DNA of 64,000 nt from MED-G78 sp964275345 (GTDB lineage: Bacteria; Pseudomonadota; Gammaproteobacteria; Magnimaribacterales; D2472), in NCBI GenBank assembly GCA_964275345.1, contig CAXYBK010000003.1, positions 372,001 through 436,000 on the forward strand, written 5' to 3'. Positions 34,483 through 43,939 of this stretch are shown one piece after another. A model generated the notes under the pieces. It saw only the letters and a program-made list of their open reading frames with translations, searched no databases and was not told the DNA's origin. Position numbers and translations under genes: made by a program. Position 1 is the stretch's first letter; every line of letters starts with the position of its first letter.

Positions 34483-36891
34483 CTATATAACAAAATTAAT
34501 TATTTTTTCTTTAATATAAATTACTTTCTTAATTTTATTATCTGCAATTGTAGATGCTACGTTTTCGATCTTTAGGACTTCAAGTTCAATTTCTTCTTCT
34601 GAAAAACTCTTATTAATAATTGTTTTTCCTCTTACCTTTCCATTAACTTGCACAACTAATTCAAATTCTTGAACTTCTAAAAGATCTTCGTTGAACTCTG
34701 GCCACCAGGAATCAACTGAGAAATCATCTATAAAAAATTCACTCCATAGATATTCTGTAATATGAGGCGTAATTGGAGAAAGCATTTTAAGGATAAATAT
34801 AATAGCTTCATCTAAACAAAATTTTTGAGCATCTGAAGCATTATCCGTTTTGAATTCTTCTGGTATAAAGTTTAGAAGTTCCATGATGGATGCGATAGCA
34901 GTATTAAATGCAAATCTCACTTCATAATCATTTGCTACTTTTTTGAGAGTAGCATGTGACTTTCTTCTAAGAGCTAATTCTTCTTTTGTGAATTCAAAAT
35001 TATCTTTCAATTCATTGTATTTCCTTCCTTCTGCAAGATTCCAAACCTTTTTAAGAAATCTTGATGCCCCTTCGACCGAAGACTCACTCCACTCTAAACT
35101 TTGTTCAGGAGGTGCTGTAAACATCATATAAAGCCTAACAGTATCTGCTCCATATCTATCAATGTATGACTGAGGATCAACTGTATTACCCTTAGATTTT
35201 GACATTTTGGCTCCATCTTTAAGAACCATACCTTGTGTTAATAGTCTTTTAAAAGGTTCATCACTATCCACCATATTCATATCTCGCAAAGCCTTATGGA
35301 AAAATCTTGAATAAAGTAAATGAAGAATTGCATGTTCAATACCACCAATGTACAAATCTACTGGTAACCAATAATTAGAATCTTCACCAAACATCTCATC
35401 ATCATTATCAGCTGATGGAAATCTAGCATAATACCAAGAAGAGTCCATAAACGTATCAAAGGTGTCAGCTTCCCTTATTACATTAGGAGAAAGATTTAAA
35501 AAATCTTGATTTTTACTTAATGGAATAGGTGCAGATCCTTCTTTTAGTTTTGGTAGCTCAACAGGAAGCTCACTTTCTTCCAGTATCCTAGGAACACCAT
35601 CCTCATAAACTGCTGGAATAGGGCAGCCCCAATATCTTTGCCTACTTATACCCCAATCCCTTAGCCTAAATTGAATTAATTCTGTTCCAAGATTATGCGT
35701 TTTAATGTACTCTTTAATTTTTTCAATAGCATCATCTGAACTCATCCCGTTGAATTGTGAAGAATTAACTAATTTGCCTTTTTCAAGAATAGGTAACTCA
35801 TTGTTTTTATCTATTTCAATAACTTGATTAATCGGAATATTATATTTTTTAGCAAATTCATGATCTCTTTGATCATGAGCAGGAACACCCATCACAACAC
35901 CAGTTCCATAATCCAATAAAACAAAATTACCTATCCAGACTGGAATCAGCTCTTTTGTAAATGGATGAATTACCCTTAAATTTGTTTGAAAACCTAATTT
36001 TTCAGCTTTGGCCATATCAGCCTCAGCAGCTGAAGTTTCATTGCATTGAAGAAGAAAATTAGAAATAGACTCATTATTTTTAGCTAAATCTATAGAAATT
36101 TTATGATTTGGAGATATTGCTACAAAAGACACACCAAATAAAGTGTCAGGTCTTGTTGTAAAGGCAGTAAGAAAATCATCAGAATTCTCTAATTGATATT
36201 TAATCTCGGCCCCACTAGATTTTCCAATCCAGTTTCTTTGCATAGTTTTTACATTTTCCGGCCAATCTAATCCATCCAAAGATGTTAATAACTCTTCTGC
36301 GTAGTCAGTTATTTTTAAAAACCATTGATCAATTTCTTTAATCTCAATCTTGGCACCAGATCTCCATCCTTTGCCATCTATAACTTGCTCATTAGCAAGA
36401 ACAGTATTATCAACAGGGTCCCAATTCACGATCGCTTTTTTTCTATATACAAGGCCTTGATCAGCAAATTTTTTAAAAATTAATTGCTCCCATTTGTAAT
36501 AACTTGTATCACAGGTTTTTAATTCTTTTGACCAGTCATAACTTAAACCCAAAGACTTTAGCTGAACCTTCATATGTTCAATATTTTCTCTGGTCCAGTC
36601 ATCTGGACTTACTTTATTAGCTATAGCTGCATTTTCTGCAGGTAATCCAAATGCATCCCAACCCATTGGCTGAAATACATTAAAATTATTCATTCTTTTA
36701 AATCTTGAAATTACATCCCCAATTGTATAATTTCTGACATGACCCATATGCAACTTGCCAGATGGATAAGGAAACATTGATAAGCAATAGAATTTTTCTC
36801 TATTATCAGCTTTAGCCTCATATTTTTTTTCATTCTCCCAAGCTGATTGAATATCTTTTTCTATAAGACTTGGCTCGTATTGCTTATTCAT
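34483..36891 (-). CDS. leuS: Leucyl-tRNA synthetase
   Basis: An 802-residue class Ia synthetase that charges tRNA-Leu. It has the HIGH-type motif HMGH (48-51), the CP1 editing domain including TTRPDTLFG and GVVMGVPAHDQRD with the editing Asp, the WGISRQRYWGCPIPAV block, and KMSKSKGNTVDP. It is somewhat shorter than the E. coli enzyme (860), with the shortening apparently after the KMSKS region and in the leucine-specific domain. It overlaps accC by 8 bp, an unusual coupling. Confidence 0.97.
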   Translation of the reverse strand: MNKQYEPSLIEKDIQSAWENEKKYEAKADNREKFYCLSMFPYPSGKLHMGHVRNYTIGDVISRFKRMNNFNVFQPMGWDAFGLPAENAAIANKVSPDDWTRENIEHMKVQLKSLGLSYDWSKELKTCDTSYYKWEQLIFKKFADQGLVYRKKAIVNWDPVDNTVLANEQVIDGKGWRSGAKIEIKEIDQWFLKITDYAEELLTSLDGLDWPENVKTMQRNWIGKSSGAEIKYQLENSDDFLTAFTTRPDTLFGVSFVAISPNHKISIDLAKNNESISNFLLQCNETSAAEADMAKAEKLGFQTNLRVIHPFTKELIPVWIGNFVLLDYGTGVVMGVPAHDQRDHEFAKKYNIPINQVIEIDKNNELPILEKGKLVNSSQFNGMSSDDAIEKIKEYIKTHNLGTELIQFRLRDWGISRQRYWGCPIPAVYEDGVPRILEESELPVELPKLKEGSAPIPLSKNQDFLNLSPNVIREADTFDTFMDSSWYYARFPSADNDDEMFGEDSNYWLPVDLYIGGIEHAILHLLYSRFFHKALRDMNMVDSDEPFKRLLTQGMVLKDGAKMSKSKGNTVDPQSYIDRYGADTVRLYMMFTAPPEQSLEWSESSVEGASRFLKKVWNLAEGRKYNELKDNFEFTKEELALRRKSHATLKKVANDYEVRFAFNTAIASIMELLNFIPEEFKTDNASDAQKFCLDEAIIFILKMLSPITPHITEYLWSEFFIDDFSVDSWWPEFNEDLLEVQEFELVVQVNGKVRGKTIINKSFSEEEIELEVLKIENVASTIADNKIKKVIYIKEKIINFVI

Positions 36892-38233
36892 AATTTTTAA
36901 AAAATTCGTTCTCTAGGTAATTTATTGTATGTTTGTTTTTATTGAAAACCTCATCATGCATTAATTCTTGATGCAAAGAATGATTAGTTTCAATGCCTTC
37001 AACAAAAAATTCATCTAAGGCGCTTGTCATTCTCTTTATACATGAACTTCTTGAATTAGCTACTGTGATTATCTTTGCTAATAAAGAGTCATAGTAGGGT
37101 GGCACTACATAACCAGAGTAAATATGAGAATCAAATCTAACTCCAAAACCACCAGGTGGATGCATCTTGGTTATTAGGCCAGGTGAAGGTGTAAAAGTTT
37201 TAGCATCTTCTGCATTAATCCTACATTCAATAGCATGACCTCTAAAAGATATTTTAGATTGATCTAGTGTTATTGGAATTCCAAGCGCTATTTTTAACTG
37301 AGCCTTAACCAAATCAAAACCAGTAATCATTTCAGATACAGGATGTTCTACTTGTATTCTTGTATTCATTTCTATGAAATAAAAATTATCATTCTCATAC
37401 AAGAATTCTAATGTTCCAACACCTTCATAATTAATATCTTCACATAATTTTAGACAAGAATTTAAAGTATTTAAAAGTGATTCTGAATTGAGATCAGATG
37501 CAGGAGCTTCCTCAATTATTTTTTGATGTCTTCTTTGAATGCTGCAGTCTCTGGTTCCTAAATGAATCGCATTCCCTTTCCCATCTGCTACTATTTGGAT
37601 TTCTATATGCCTTGGATCTGAGATAAATTTTTCAAAATAAACAATCTTATTTCCAAAAGCATTCATGGCTTCTTGCATTGTTACTTCTAATCCATCTATA
37701 AGTTGATCCTTATTTTCAATAAGACGCATCCCTCTACCACCACCTCCAGCAGTCGCTTTAATCATTAGCGGATAGCCAATCTCACTTGCAATAGCGTGGA
37801 TCTTTTCAGGTTCTTCTGGAAGAGCATCTTTATAACCAGGGACAACTTTAATACCAGCCTTTTCAGCAATATTCTTAGCAGTAATTTTATCTCCCATCAT
37901 CTTTATAGTTTCTGAATTTGGACCGATAAATTTAAAACCACTTTCCTCACATTTTTCAGCAAAACTATAGTCTTCTGCTAAAAACCCATAACCTGGATAT
38001 ATAGCTTTTGCATTAGTAACTTCAGCTGCTGACAGAATTGCAGGCACATTTAAATAACTTTCAAGAGGACTTTCTGGCCCAATGCAAACAGTTTCATCTG
38101 CAAATTTAAGATGTTTGAGATTCTTATCGCCAGAAGAATAAACAGCAACCGTTTTAATCTCAAGCTCTTTGCATGCTCTAATTGCTCGTAAGGCTATCTC
38201 CCCTCTGTTGGCAATTAGTACTTTATGAGACAT
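36884..38233 (-). CDS. accC: Biotin carboxylase subunit of acetyl-CoA carboxylase
   Basis: A 449-residue ATP-grasp enzyme that carboxylates the biotin of AccB, the first step of fatty acid synthesis. Landmarks are LIANRGEIALRAIRAC at the start, KATAGGGGRGMR (the glycine-rich ATP lid), GTRDCSIQRRHQKIIEEAP and FIEMNTRIQVEHPVSEM. Full length for the family. It follows accB after 1 bp and overlaps leuS by 8 bp. Confidence 0.97.
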   Translation of the reverse strand: MSHKVLIANRGEIALRAIRACKELEIKTVAVYSSGDKNLKHLKFADETVCIGPESPLESYLNVPAILSAAEVTNAKAIYPGYGFLAEDYSFAEKCEESGFKFIGPNSETIKMMGDKITAKNIAEKAGIKVVPGYKDALPEEPEKIHAIASEIGYPLMIKATAGGGGRGMRLIENKDQLIDGLEVTMQEAMNAFGNKIVYFEKFISDPRHIEIQIVADGKGNAIHLGTRDCSIQRRHQKIIEEAPASDLNSESLLNTLNSCLKLCEDINYEGVGTLEFLYENDNFYFIEMNTRIQVEHPVSEMITGFDLVKAQLKIALGIPITLDQSKISFRGHAIECRINAEDAKTFTPSPGLITKMHPPGGFGVRFDSHIYSGYVVPPYYDSLLAKIITVANSRSSCIKRMTSALDEFFVEGIETNHSLHQELMHDEVFNKNKHTINYLENEFFKNYE

Positions 38234-38234
38234 A

Positions 38235-38666
38235 TTATTCTATGATGATTAAAGTCTGATCAAATTCAACAGGCTGACCATCTTCAGCAATAATTGAAAC
38301 AACTTTCCCGCTATATTCTGATTTTATTTCATTCATCATTTTCATAGCTTCTACAATACAAACAACATCACCGACTTCGATAATATCACCGACATTAATA
38401 AATGCTGCTTTTTCTGGATTAGGCCTTCTGTAAAATGTTCCAACAATAGGAGTTTTGATTTGATTTCCAGATAATTCTGGCTGTATCTCTTCCTTGCCAA
38501 TCTCAGGCACTTGAATTGGATTATTGTTTAAGGGCATTTGAGTGCTTACAGTATTGTTATTGCCTCTAGATATTCTTACAGATTCTTCTCCCTGACTAAC
38601 TTCTATTTCGTTTAGATCAGACTCTTGTAGCATCTCTATTAATTTTTTTATTTTTCTAATATCCAT
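38235..38666 (-). CDS. accB: Biotin carboxyl carrier protein of acetyl-CoA carboxylase
   Basis: A 143-residue carrier. The C-terminal biotinyl domain (about 66-143) carries the biotin lysine Lys109 in EAMKMMNE, with the thumb-bearing TPIVGTFYRRPNPEKAAF before it as in AccB of acetyl-CoA carboxylase. A flexible Asn/Pro-rich linker joins it to a short N-terminal dimerisation region. It sits in the conserved aroQ-accB-accC order, separated by 1 bp on each side. Confidence 0.96.
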   Translation of the reverse strand: MDIRKIKKLIEMLQESDLNEIEVSQGEESVRISRGNNNTVSTQMPLNNNPIQVPEIGKEEIQPELSGNQIKTPIVGTFYRRPNPEKAAFINVGDIIEVGDVVCIVEAMKMMNEIKSEYSGKVVSIIAEDGQPVEFDQTLIIIE

Positions 38667-38667
38667 A

Positions 38668-39108
38668 TTAAAGCCTCTTAAATTTTGATATTGCTTCCAT
38701 TAATGCTTTCTCATAACCATCTATACCCATTCCAGAAAAAATATTTTCTGCAATATCTGAAAAAAAAGATTTATGCCTGAATTCTTCTCTTGAAAAGATA
38801 TCTGAAATGTGAATTTCAAAAAAAGGAATTTTAACTCCTAGCAAGGCATCTCTTAATGCAATACTTGTATGAGTATAGGCAGCTGGATTAATTAAGATTA
38901 CATCTATTCCAGAGTTTGATGCTTCATGAATTGCATTAATTAGCTCATGTTCAGCATTAGACTGAAGAGCATCTAAACTACACCCATTTTCTTCAGCTAT
39001 TTTTATTAATTTAGAATTGAGTTCATCTAAAGTCATACTTCCATAAATATCAGCTTCTCTTTTACCAAGTAAATTGAGATTTGGACCATTAAGTAAAAGT
39101 ATTTTCAT
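38668..39108 (-). CDS. aroQ: Type II 3-dehydroquinate dehydratase
   Basis: A 146-residue dodecameric enzyme of the shikimate pathway. It dehydrates 3-dehydroquinate. The opening ILLLNGPNLNLLGKRE and DIYG, the INPAAYTHTSIALRDAL block with catalytic His/Asn, and EIHISDIFSREEFRHKSFF are diagnostic for the type II fold. It begins the tightly packed aroQ-accB-accC-leuS unit. Confidence 0.97.
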   Translation of the reverse strand: MKILLLNGPNLNLLGKREADIYGSMTLDELNSKLIKIAEENGCSLDALQSNAEHELINAIHEASNSGIDVILINPAAYTHTSIALRDALLGVKIPFFEIHISDIFSREEFRHKSFFSDIAENIFSGMGIDGYEKALMEAISKFKRL

Positions 39109-39140
39109 TTTTATTGATTTTAGCTGTATTTTCTCAGCTA

Positions 39141-39596
39141 TTATAGGATTTTATCAGAAATTCTAAATGATAAGGTTTCCATTGGATAACAAAAACCAGC
39201 TTCGGCACATCCTCTATAATTTACTGTAATATTATCTTGAGTATTGTTAACAATATCTGGAATTAAAATAGAAATTTCGAATTCTTTTTTTAAGATCAAC
39301 ACATTTCCAAAAAAAGCATCATCATACCTACTCTGATTACTGCTTTTTACAAGATACTCAACATCTAATCCGTTATGTTTTGTTTTAATATCCCTAAGAT
39401 AAAGATAATGTTTTGGAGCAATCTTCCATTTAAGATCTACGCTAGTTTTATCGATATCAACAGAAACGATAAATGCATCTTGGGCGCTCAAGATATCTTC
39501 TTGTTTGCTTAATTGATCTAAAAGATCATTACTTAAAAGGTTTCCATGAATAAATATCAATAAAAAGTATAATAGGTAAGAGGCTCTTGATGACAT
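39141..39596 (-). CDS. Stand-alone DsbD alpha (N-terminal) domain protein
   Basis: A 151-residue periplasmic protein with a signal peptide (about 1-22). It matches only the N-terminal domain of the thiol:disulfide interchange protein DsbD: VDLKWKIAPKHYLYL (about 53-67), DDAFFGN, and NYRGCAEAGFCYPME (126-140) with redox cysteines Cys130 and Cys136. The protein ends 11 residues later. The eight-helix membrane domain and thioredoxin-like domain of DsbD are absent, and only 32 bp remain before aroQ. Its position before aroQ-accB-accC is where dsbD is found in many relatives. So this is either a remnant or a working single domain needing a separate electron donor. Confidence 0.85.
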   Translation of the reverse strand: MSSRASYLLYFLLIFIHGNLLSNDLLDQLSKQEDILSAQDAFIVSVDIDKTSVDLKWKIAPKHYLYLRDIKTKHNGLDVEYLVKSSNQSRYDDAFFGNVLILKKEFEISILIPDIVNNTQDNITVNYRGCAEAGFCYPMETLSFRISDKIL

Positions 39597-39662
39597 TTAG
39601 TCATTATATGAAATTAATGTCAGAAAGAGATTATTTATTTAAATTTTTAAAGTTTTTTGCAA

Positions 39663-40673
39663 ATGCCATACCGAAGAATATTACTTAATATATTTTTTCT
39701 TTTACCTGCCTGGGTAATAAGAATTTTTGTATGGAAGAAAGACACATACATAAGAGGGCAAGTCTTAGATTTTAAATCTTCATTATTAATAGCAATGACC
39801 CCATCAAGCCTTTTAACAAAGGTAGATTTTGTTGATGATCTAAGAATTGCTATCAATGAAGCTAGAATTGCTTCTCCTGTTTCTTTAAAACCTTCACAGA
39901 AAGTTAAGACCTTTGATCATAAATTATTATCTGAAGAAGCTACTATTTTATTAAGAGAATATGAGCCAAAAACAATTTCTACAAAAAAAGTAATTTTATA
40001 TTTTCATGGAGGAGGCTACGTATTAGGCGATGTGATGACACATGATAGATGGGTTTCAACTATGGCAAATATTCTTGAAGCCAAAATATTTTCATTAAAT
40101 TATAGATTAGCTCCTGAAAATAAATTTCCAAAGGCTTTTGATGATTCATGTTTGGCTATAGAGTGGTTAAATAATTTAGGCTATGAAACAAGAAACATTA
40201 GTTTATGTGGAGATAGTGCAGGTGCTCATTTAGCAGCAGCAACATCAAATCACCTAGCACTATGTAATAAACCAATGCCATCTAGTCAATGTTTGATATA
40301 TCCAATGACAGATCCATCTTGTTCTTCTGAGTCCTATGAGTTATTTGGGGATGGATATTTCTTAACAAATGATACAATGGTCTGGTTTTGGGAACAGCTT
40401 AAGTCTTCTGTTGGGGATAATGAAGATATAAGGTTTAACTTAAGTAAATTCCCAAATAATTTAGAAAATCCAAAAACTTTAATTATTACTGCTGGATTTG
40501 ATCCTTTATCTGATGAGGGTGAAGAGTATGCAGCTCTATTAAATAAAGCTGGAGTTGATATTGAGCATATCCATTATCCAAATATGTTTCATGGATTTGT
40601 AAATATGACTAAATTAAAGGCTGCTAAATATGCAGCTGAAGATTTTTTAAAAGACTATAAAAAAATATTATGA
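39663..40673 (+). CDS. Alpha/beta hydrolase of the hormone-sensitive-lipase (GDXG) family
   Basis: A 336-residue esterase-type hydrolase. The HGGG oxyanion motif (YFHGGGYVLGD), nucleophile CGDSAGAH, acid in GFDPLSDEG and histidine in MFHGFVNM are all present in family order. An N-terminal hydrophobic stretch (about 5-20) may anchor it in the membrane. I chose the ATG at 39663; a TTG two codons earlier is possible, and an ATG at 39617 is out of frame. The substrate is unknown. It overlaps the ABC ATPase by ATGA, so the two products may cooperate. Confidence 0.85.
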   Translation: MPYRRILLNIFFLLPAWVIRIFVWKKDTYIRGQVLDFKSSLLIAMTPSSLLTKVDFVDDLRIAINEARIASPVSLKPSQKVKTFDHKLLSEEATILLREYEPKTISTKKVILYFHGGGYVLGDVMTHDRWVSTMANILEAKIFSLNYRLAPENKFPKAFDDSCLAIEWLNNLGYETRNISLCGDSAGAHLAAATSNHLALCNKPMPSSQCLIYPMTDPSCSSESYELFGDGYFLTNDTMVWFWEQLKSSVGDNEDIRFNLSKFPNNLENPKTLIITAGFDPLSDEGEEYAALLNKAGVDIEHIHYPNMFHGFVNMTKLKAAKYAAEDFLKDYKKIL

Positions 40674-42268
40674 GCAAATTACTAGACATTAAAAACTTAT
40701 CTGTAGACTTTAACGTAAGAGATACAAAATTTAGAGCCGTAGACTCTATAAATCTTAGTCTTGATAAGAATGAGACTATGGCTTTAGTTGGAGAATCAGG
40801 TTCAGGTAAATCTGTTACAGCTATGTCCATTCTTCAGCTTTTACCAGAACTAAAATCTTCTTATAGCAAGGAATCATCAATTTATTTTAATGGCACAGAC
40901 ATTCTTAATGCTTCAAAAAGTCAACTTCGATCTATTAGAGGTAATCAGGTTTCTATGATTTTTCAAGAACCAATGACCTCATTAAATCCTTATCATAAAG
41001 TTGGAAAACAGATTATGGAATCATCATTACTGCATTCAGGTTTATCAAGATCAGAGGCTGAAAAAGAAGCTAAAAATCTTATGGAGTTGGTAGAAATACC
41101 CGATGTAGATAGAAGATTTAATGCATATCCTCATGAGCTCTCTGGAGGCCAAAGACAAAGAATTATGATTGCTATGGCTTTGGTAAATAAACCTAAATTG
41201 CTAATTGCAGATGAGCCTACAACTGCGCTTGATGTAACAATTCAAGCTCAAATATTAGATCTTATGGGCAAATTAAAATCAGAACTTGGGATGTCCATTC
41301 TTTTTATAACCCATGATCTAGGCCTTGTTAGAGAATTTTCAGATACCGTAAGTGTTATGAAGGATGGAAAGATCGTTGAACAGGGCAATACTCAACAAAT
41401 TTTTGATCATCCTCAAAATGACTATACAAAAAAATTACTAGATTCTGAGCCTTTGCCTAAAACTGATCTTTTATTAGAAACTTCATCAATGGTTAAGGTA
41501 GAAAACTTAGATATATTCTATGACATTCCATCAATAAATTTTCTGAAGAAAAATAGGTTTCATGCTGTCAAAGATATTTCATTTGATATCCAAAAAAATA
41601 CTACTATTGGACTTGTAGGAGAATCAGGATCTGGAAAATCTACTCTAGGAAGAGCTATAGCTAATCTGTTGAAGTATGAAGGAAAAATACTATATCAAGG
41701 TAAAGATTTGCAGTCCTATAATCGCAAAGAAATGCAAAAGTTAAAAAAAGACATTCAAATTGTTTTTCAAGATCCATATGGATCACTATCTCCAAGAATG
41801 ACAATTGGAGAAATTATTGGAGAAGGTCTAGATGTTCACTTTGATCTAACTAAAGATCAGAAGAATAAAAGAATTGATGAAGCTATGGTTGATGTAGGAA
41901 TAGACCCTAATATGAAATTTAAATATCCTCATGAATTTTCTGGTGGTCAAAGACAAAGGATTGCTATTGCTAGATCTGTAATATTACAACCAGCATTCAT
42001 GATTCTTGATGAACCAACCTCAGCTTTAGATAGATCAATACAAATTCAGATAATTGATTTGCTTAAAAATATACAAGATAAATATGAACTTACTTATTTA
42101 TTTATAAGCCATGATTTAAAAGTAATTAGATCAGTATCTGATTATATTTTTGTTATGCAAGATGGGAATTTAGTCGAATCAGGAAAAGCAAATGAAGTAT
42201 TTGATAACCCAAAAGAAGACTATACAAATAAATTACTTACAGCTGCTCTTAAGTATGCAACTAATTAA
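40670..42268 (+). CDS. Tandem ABC ATPase, peptide/microcin C (YejF/Dpp) type
   Basis: A 532-residue protein made of two nucleotide-binding domains in one chain. Domain 1 (about 1-260) has Walker A GESGSGKS, signature LSGGQRQRI and Walker B LLIADEPTTALD. Domain 2 (about 275-532) has GESGSGKSTLG, FSGGQRQRIAIARS and MILDEPTSALD. This is the layout of YejF and related oligopeptide importers. No matching permease or binding-protein gene is in the window, so partners must be elsewhere. The only neighbour is the overlapping hydrolase upstream. Confidence 0.9.
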   Translation: MSKLLDIKNLSVDFNVRDTKFRAVDSINLSLDKNETMALVGESGSGKSVTAMSILQLLPELKSSYSKESSIYFNGTDILNASKSQLRSIRGNQVSMIFQEPMTSLNPYHKVGKQIMESSLLHSGLSRSEAEKEAKNLMELVEIPDVDRRFNAYPHELSGGQRQRIMIAMALVNKPKLLIADEPTTALDVTIQAQILDLMGKLKSELGMSILFITHDLGLVREFSDTVSVMKDGKIVEQGNTQQIFDHPQNDYTKKLLDSEPLPKTDLLLETSSMVKVENLDIFYDIPSINFLKKNRFHAVKDISFDIQKNTTIGLVGESGSGKSTLGRAIANLLKYEGKILYQGKDLQSYNRKEMQKLKKDIQIVFQDPYGSLSPRMTIGEIIGEGLDVHFDLTKDQKNKRIDEAMVDVGIDPNMKFKYPHEFSGGQRQRIAIARSVILQPAFMILDEPTSALDRSIQIQIIDLLKNIQDKYELTYLFISHDLKVIRSVSDYIFVMQDGNLVESGKANEVFDNPKEDYTNKLLTAALKYATN

Positions 42269-42276
42269 AAAAATCT

Positions 42277-43938
42277 ATGAAAAATAGGAAGTATTCAAAA
42301 CATTTAGTTGATGGACCTAATCAAGCTGCATCTAGGTCTATGCTTCGAGGCGCAGGATTTACAAGTGAAGACTTTAAAAAACCTTTTGTTGGAATTGCAT
42401 CTACAGGAGCAAAAGTTACCCCATGCAATATGCATATTAATGGATTGGCAGATATTGTTGAAGATTCAATAAGTGATGCAGGCGGTAAAGGCGTTTTATT
42501 TAATACGATCACAGTTTCAGATGGAATTTCAATGGGAACTCAGGGTATGAAATACTCCCTTGTTTCAAGAGAAGTAATTGCTGATTCGATTGAAACTGTT
42601 GTTGGCTGTCTTGGCTATGATGGCGTTATAGCTATCGGTGGATGTGATAAGAATATGCCTGGGTGCATAATTGGTTTGGCTAGGCTCGATAGACCTTCTA
42701 TTTTTATTTATGGCGGCTCCATTCGACCCAGTGAAAAGAATACAGATTATGTAACCGTCTGTGAGAAAGTTGGTGAGTTTGCAAAAGGTGATATATCTGA
42801 AGAAGAATTAATCGAGATTGAAACAATCTCAGTTAAAGGGCCTGGTTCATGTGGTGGAATGTATACGGCTAACACTATGGCTTCTGCAATTGAGGCGCTG
42901 GGTATGAGTCTTCCAGGAAGCAGTAGTCAAGATGCTTTATCTGATAACAAGCTCAATGACTGTAAAGCATCTGGTGAAGCGGTTATGCATTTGTTAGAAA
43001 AAGATATCAAACCTTCAGATATTATGACTAAAGCAGCATTTGAAAATGCCATAACAGTTGTAATCGCTCTTGGTGGGTCAACTAATGCTGTATTACATTT
43101 GCTTGCTATGGCACATGCAATCGATGTTGATCTTCATTTAGATGATTTTAGTAGGATAGGAAAGAGAACCCCAGTTCTTGCTGACTTAAAACCATTTGGA
43201 AGCCATTTTATGTCTCAGCTTAATGCTCAAGGCGGTATTGAGCCCGTTATGAAAATGTTACTCGATCAGGGCTTGCTTCATGGTGATTGTTTGACAGTAA
43301 CTGGAAAGACCGTAAAAGAAAACTTACAAAATATTAATGGCTATACAAAAGAGCAATCTATCATCATGGGCTTAGATAAGCCTATTAAAAATAGTAGTCA
43401 TTTAAGAATACTTTATGGCAATCTTTCTCCTGAAGGCGCTGTGGCAAAAATTACTGGTAAAGAGGGAACTTCCTTTAGTGGTATTGCAAAAGTATATAAT
43501 TCCGAAGAAGACGGTCTTAAAGCAATTCTAGATAAAACAATTCAACCAGGTGATGTAATAATCATTAGATATGAGGGGCCAAAAGGTGGTCCTGGAATGA
43601 GGGAAATGCTAAAACCAACATCTGCAATTATGGGTCAAGGGCTTGGAGATAAAGTTGCATTTCTTACTGATGGAAGATTTTCTGGAGGAACACATGGTTT
43701 TGTTGTAGGTCATATAACTCCTGAAGCTTTTGATGGAGGGCCTCTAGCTCTAGTCGAAAATGGAGATAGAATAACTATTGATGCAGATAAAGATTTACTA
43801 TCTATAGATATTTCCGACGAAGATTTAGCTAAAAGAAAGTCAGAATGGATTAACCCTATAACCCATCCAAAAAAAGGCGTATTGGCAAAATATGCAAAAA
43901 GTGTAAAATCTGCAAGCCTTGGAGCAATAACTGATTAA
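42277..43938 (+). CDS. ilvD: Dihydroxy-acid dehydratase
   Basis: A 553-residue Fe-S dehydratase for the third step of valine and isoleucine synthesis. GCDKNMPGCIIG and GPGSCGGMYTANTM carry cluster-binding cysteines. The C-terminal DGRFSGGTHGFVVGHI is also conserved. Length is that of the group with an iron-sulfur cluster in IlvD/Edd. Other ilv genes lie at 56-59 kb, so the pathway is split between two loci. It starts 8 bp after the ABC gene and ends 1 bp before hemB. Confidence 0.95.
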   Translation: MKNRKYSKHLVDGPNQAASRSMLRGAGFTSEDFKKPFVGIASTGAKVTPCNMHINGLADIVEDSISDAGGKGVLFNTITVSDGISMGTQGMKYSLVSREVIADSIETVVGCLGYDGVIAIGGCDKNMPGCIIGLARLDRPSIFIYGGSIRPSEKNTDYVTVCEKVGEFAKGDISEEELIEIETISVKGPGSCGGMYTANTMASAIEALGMSLPGSSSQDALSDNKLNDCKASGEAVMHLLEKDIKPSDIMTKAAFENAITVVIALGGSTNAVLHLLAMAHAIDVDLHLDDFSRIGKRTPVLADLKPFGSHFMSQLNAQGGIEPVMKMLLDQGLLHGDCLTVTGKTVKENLQNINGYTKEQSIIMGLDKPIKNSSHLRILYGNLSPEGAVAKITGKEGTSFSGIAKVYNSEEDGLKAILDKTIQPGDVIIIRYEGPKGGPGMREMLKPTSAIMGQGLGDKVAFLTDGRFSGGTHGFVVGHITPEAFDGGPLALVENGDRITIDADKDLLSIDISDEDLAKRKSEWINPITHPKKGVLAKYAKSVKSASLGAITD

Positions 43939-43939
43939 A

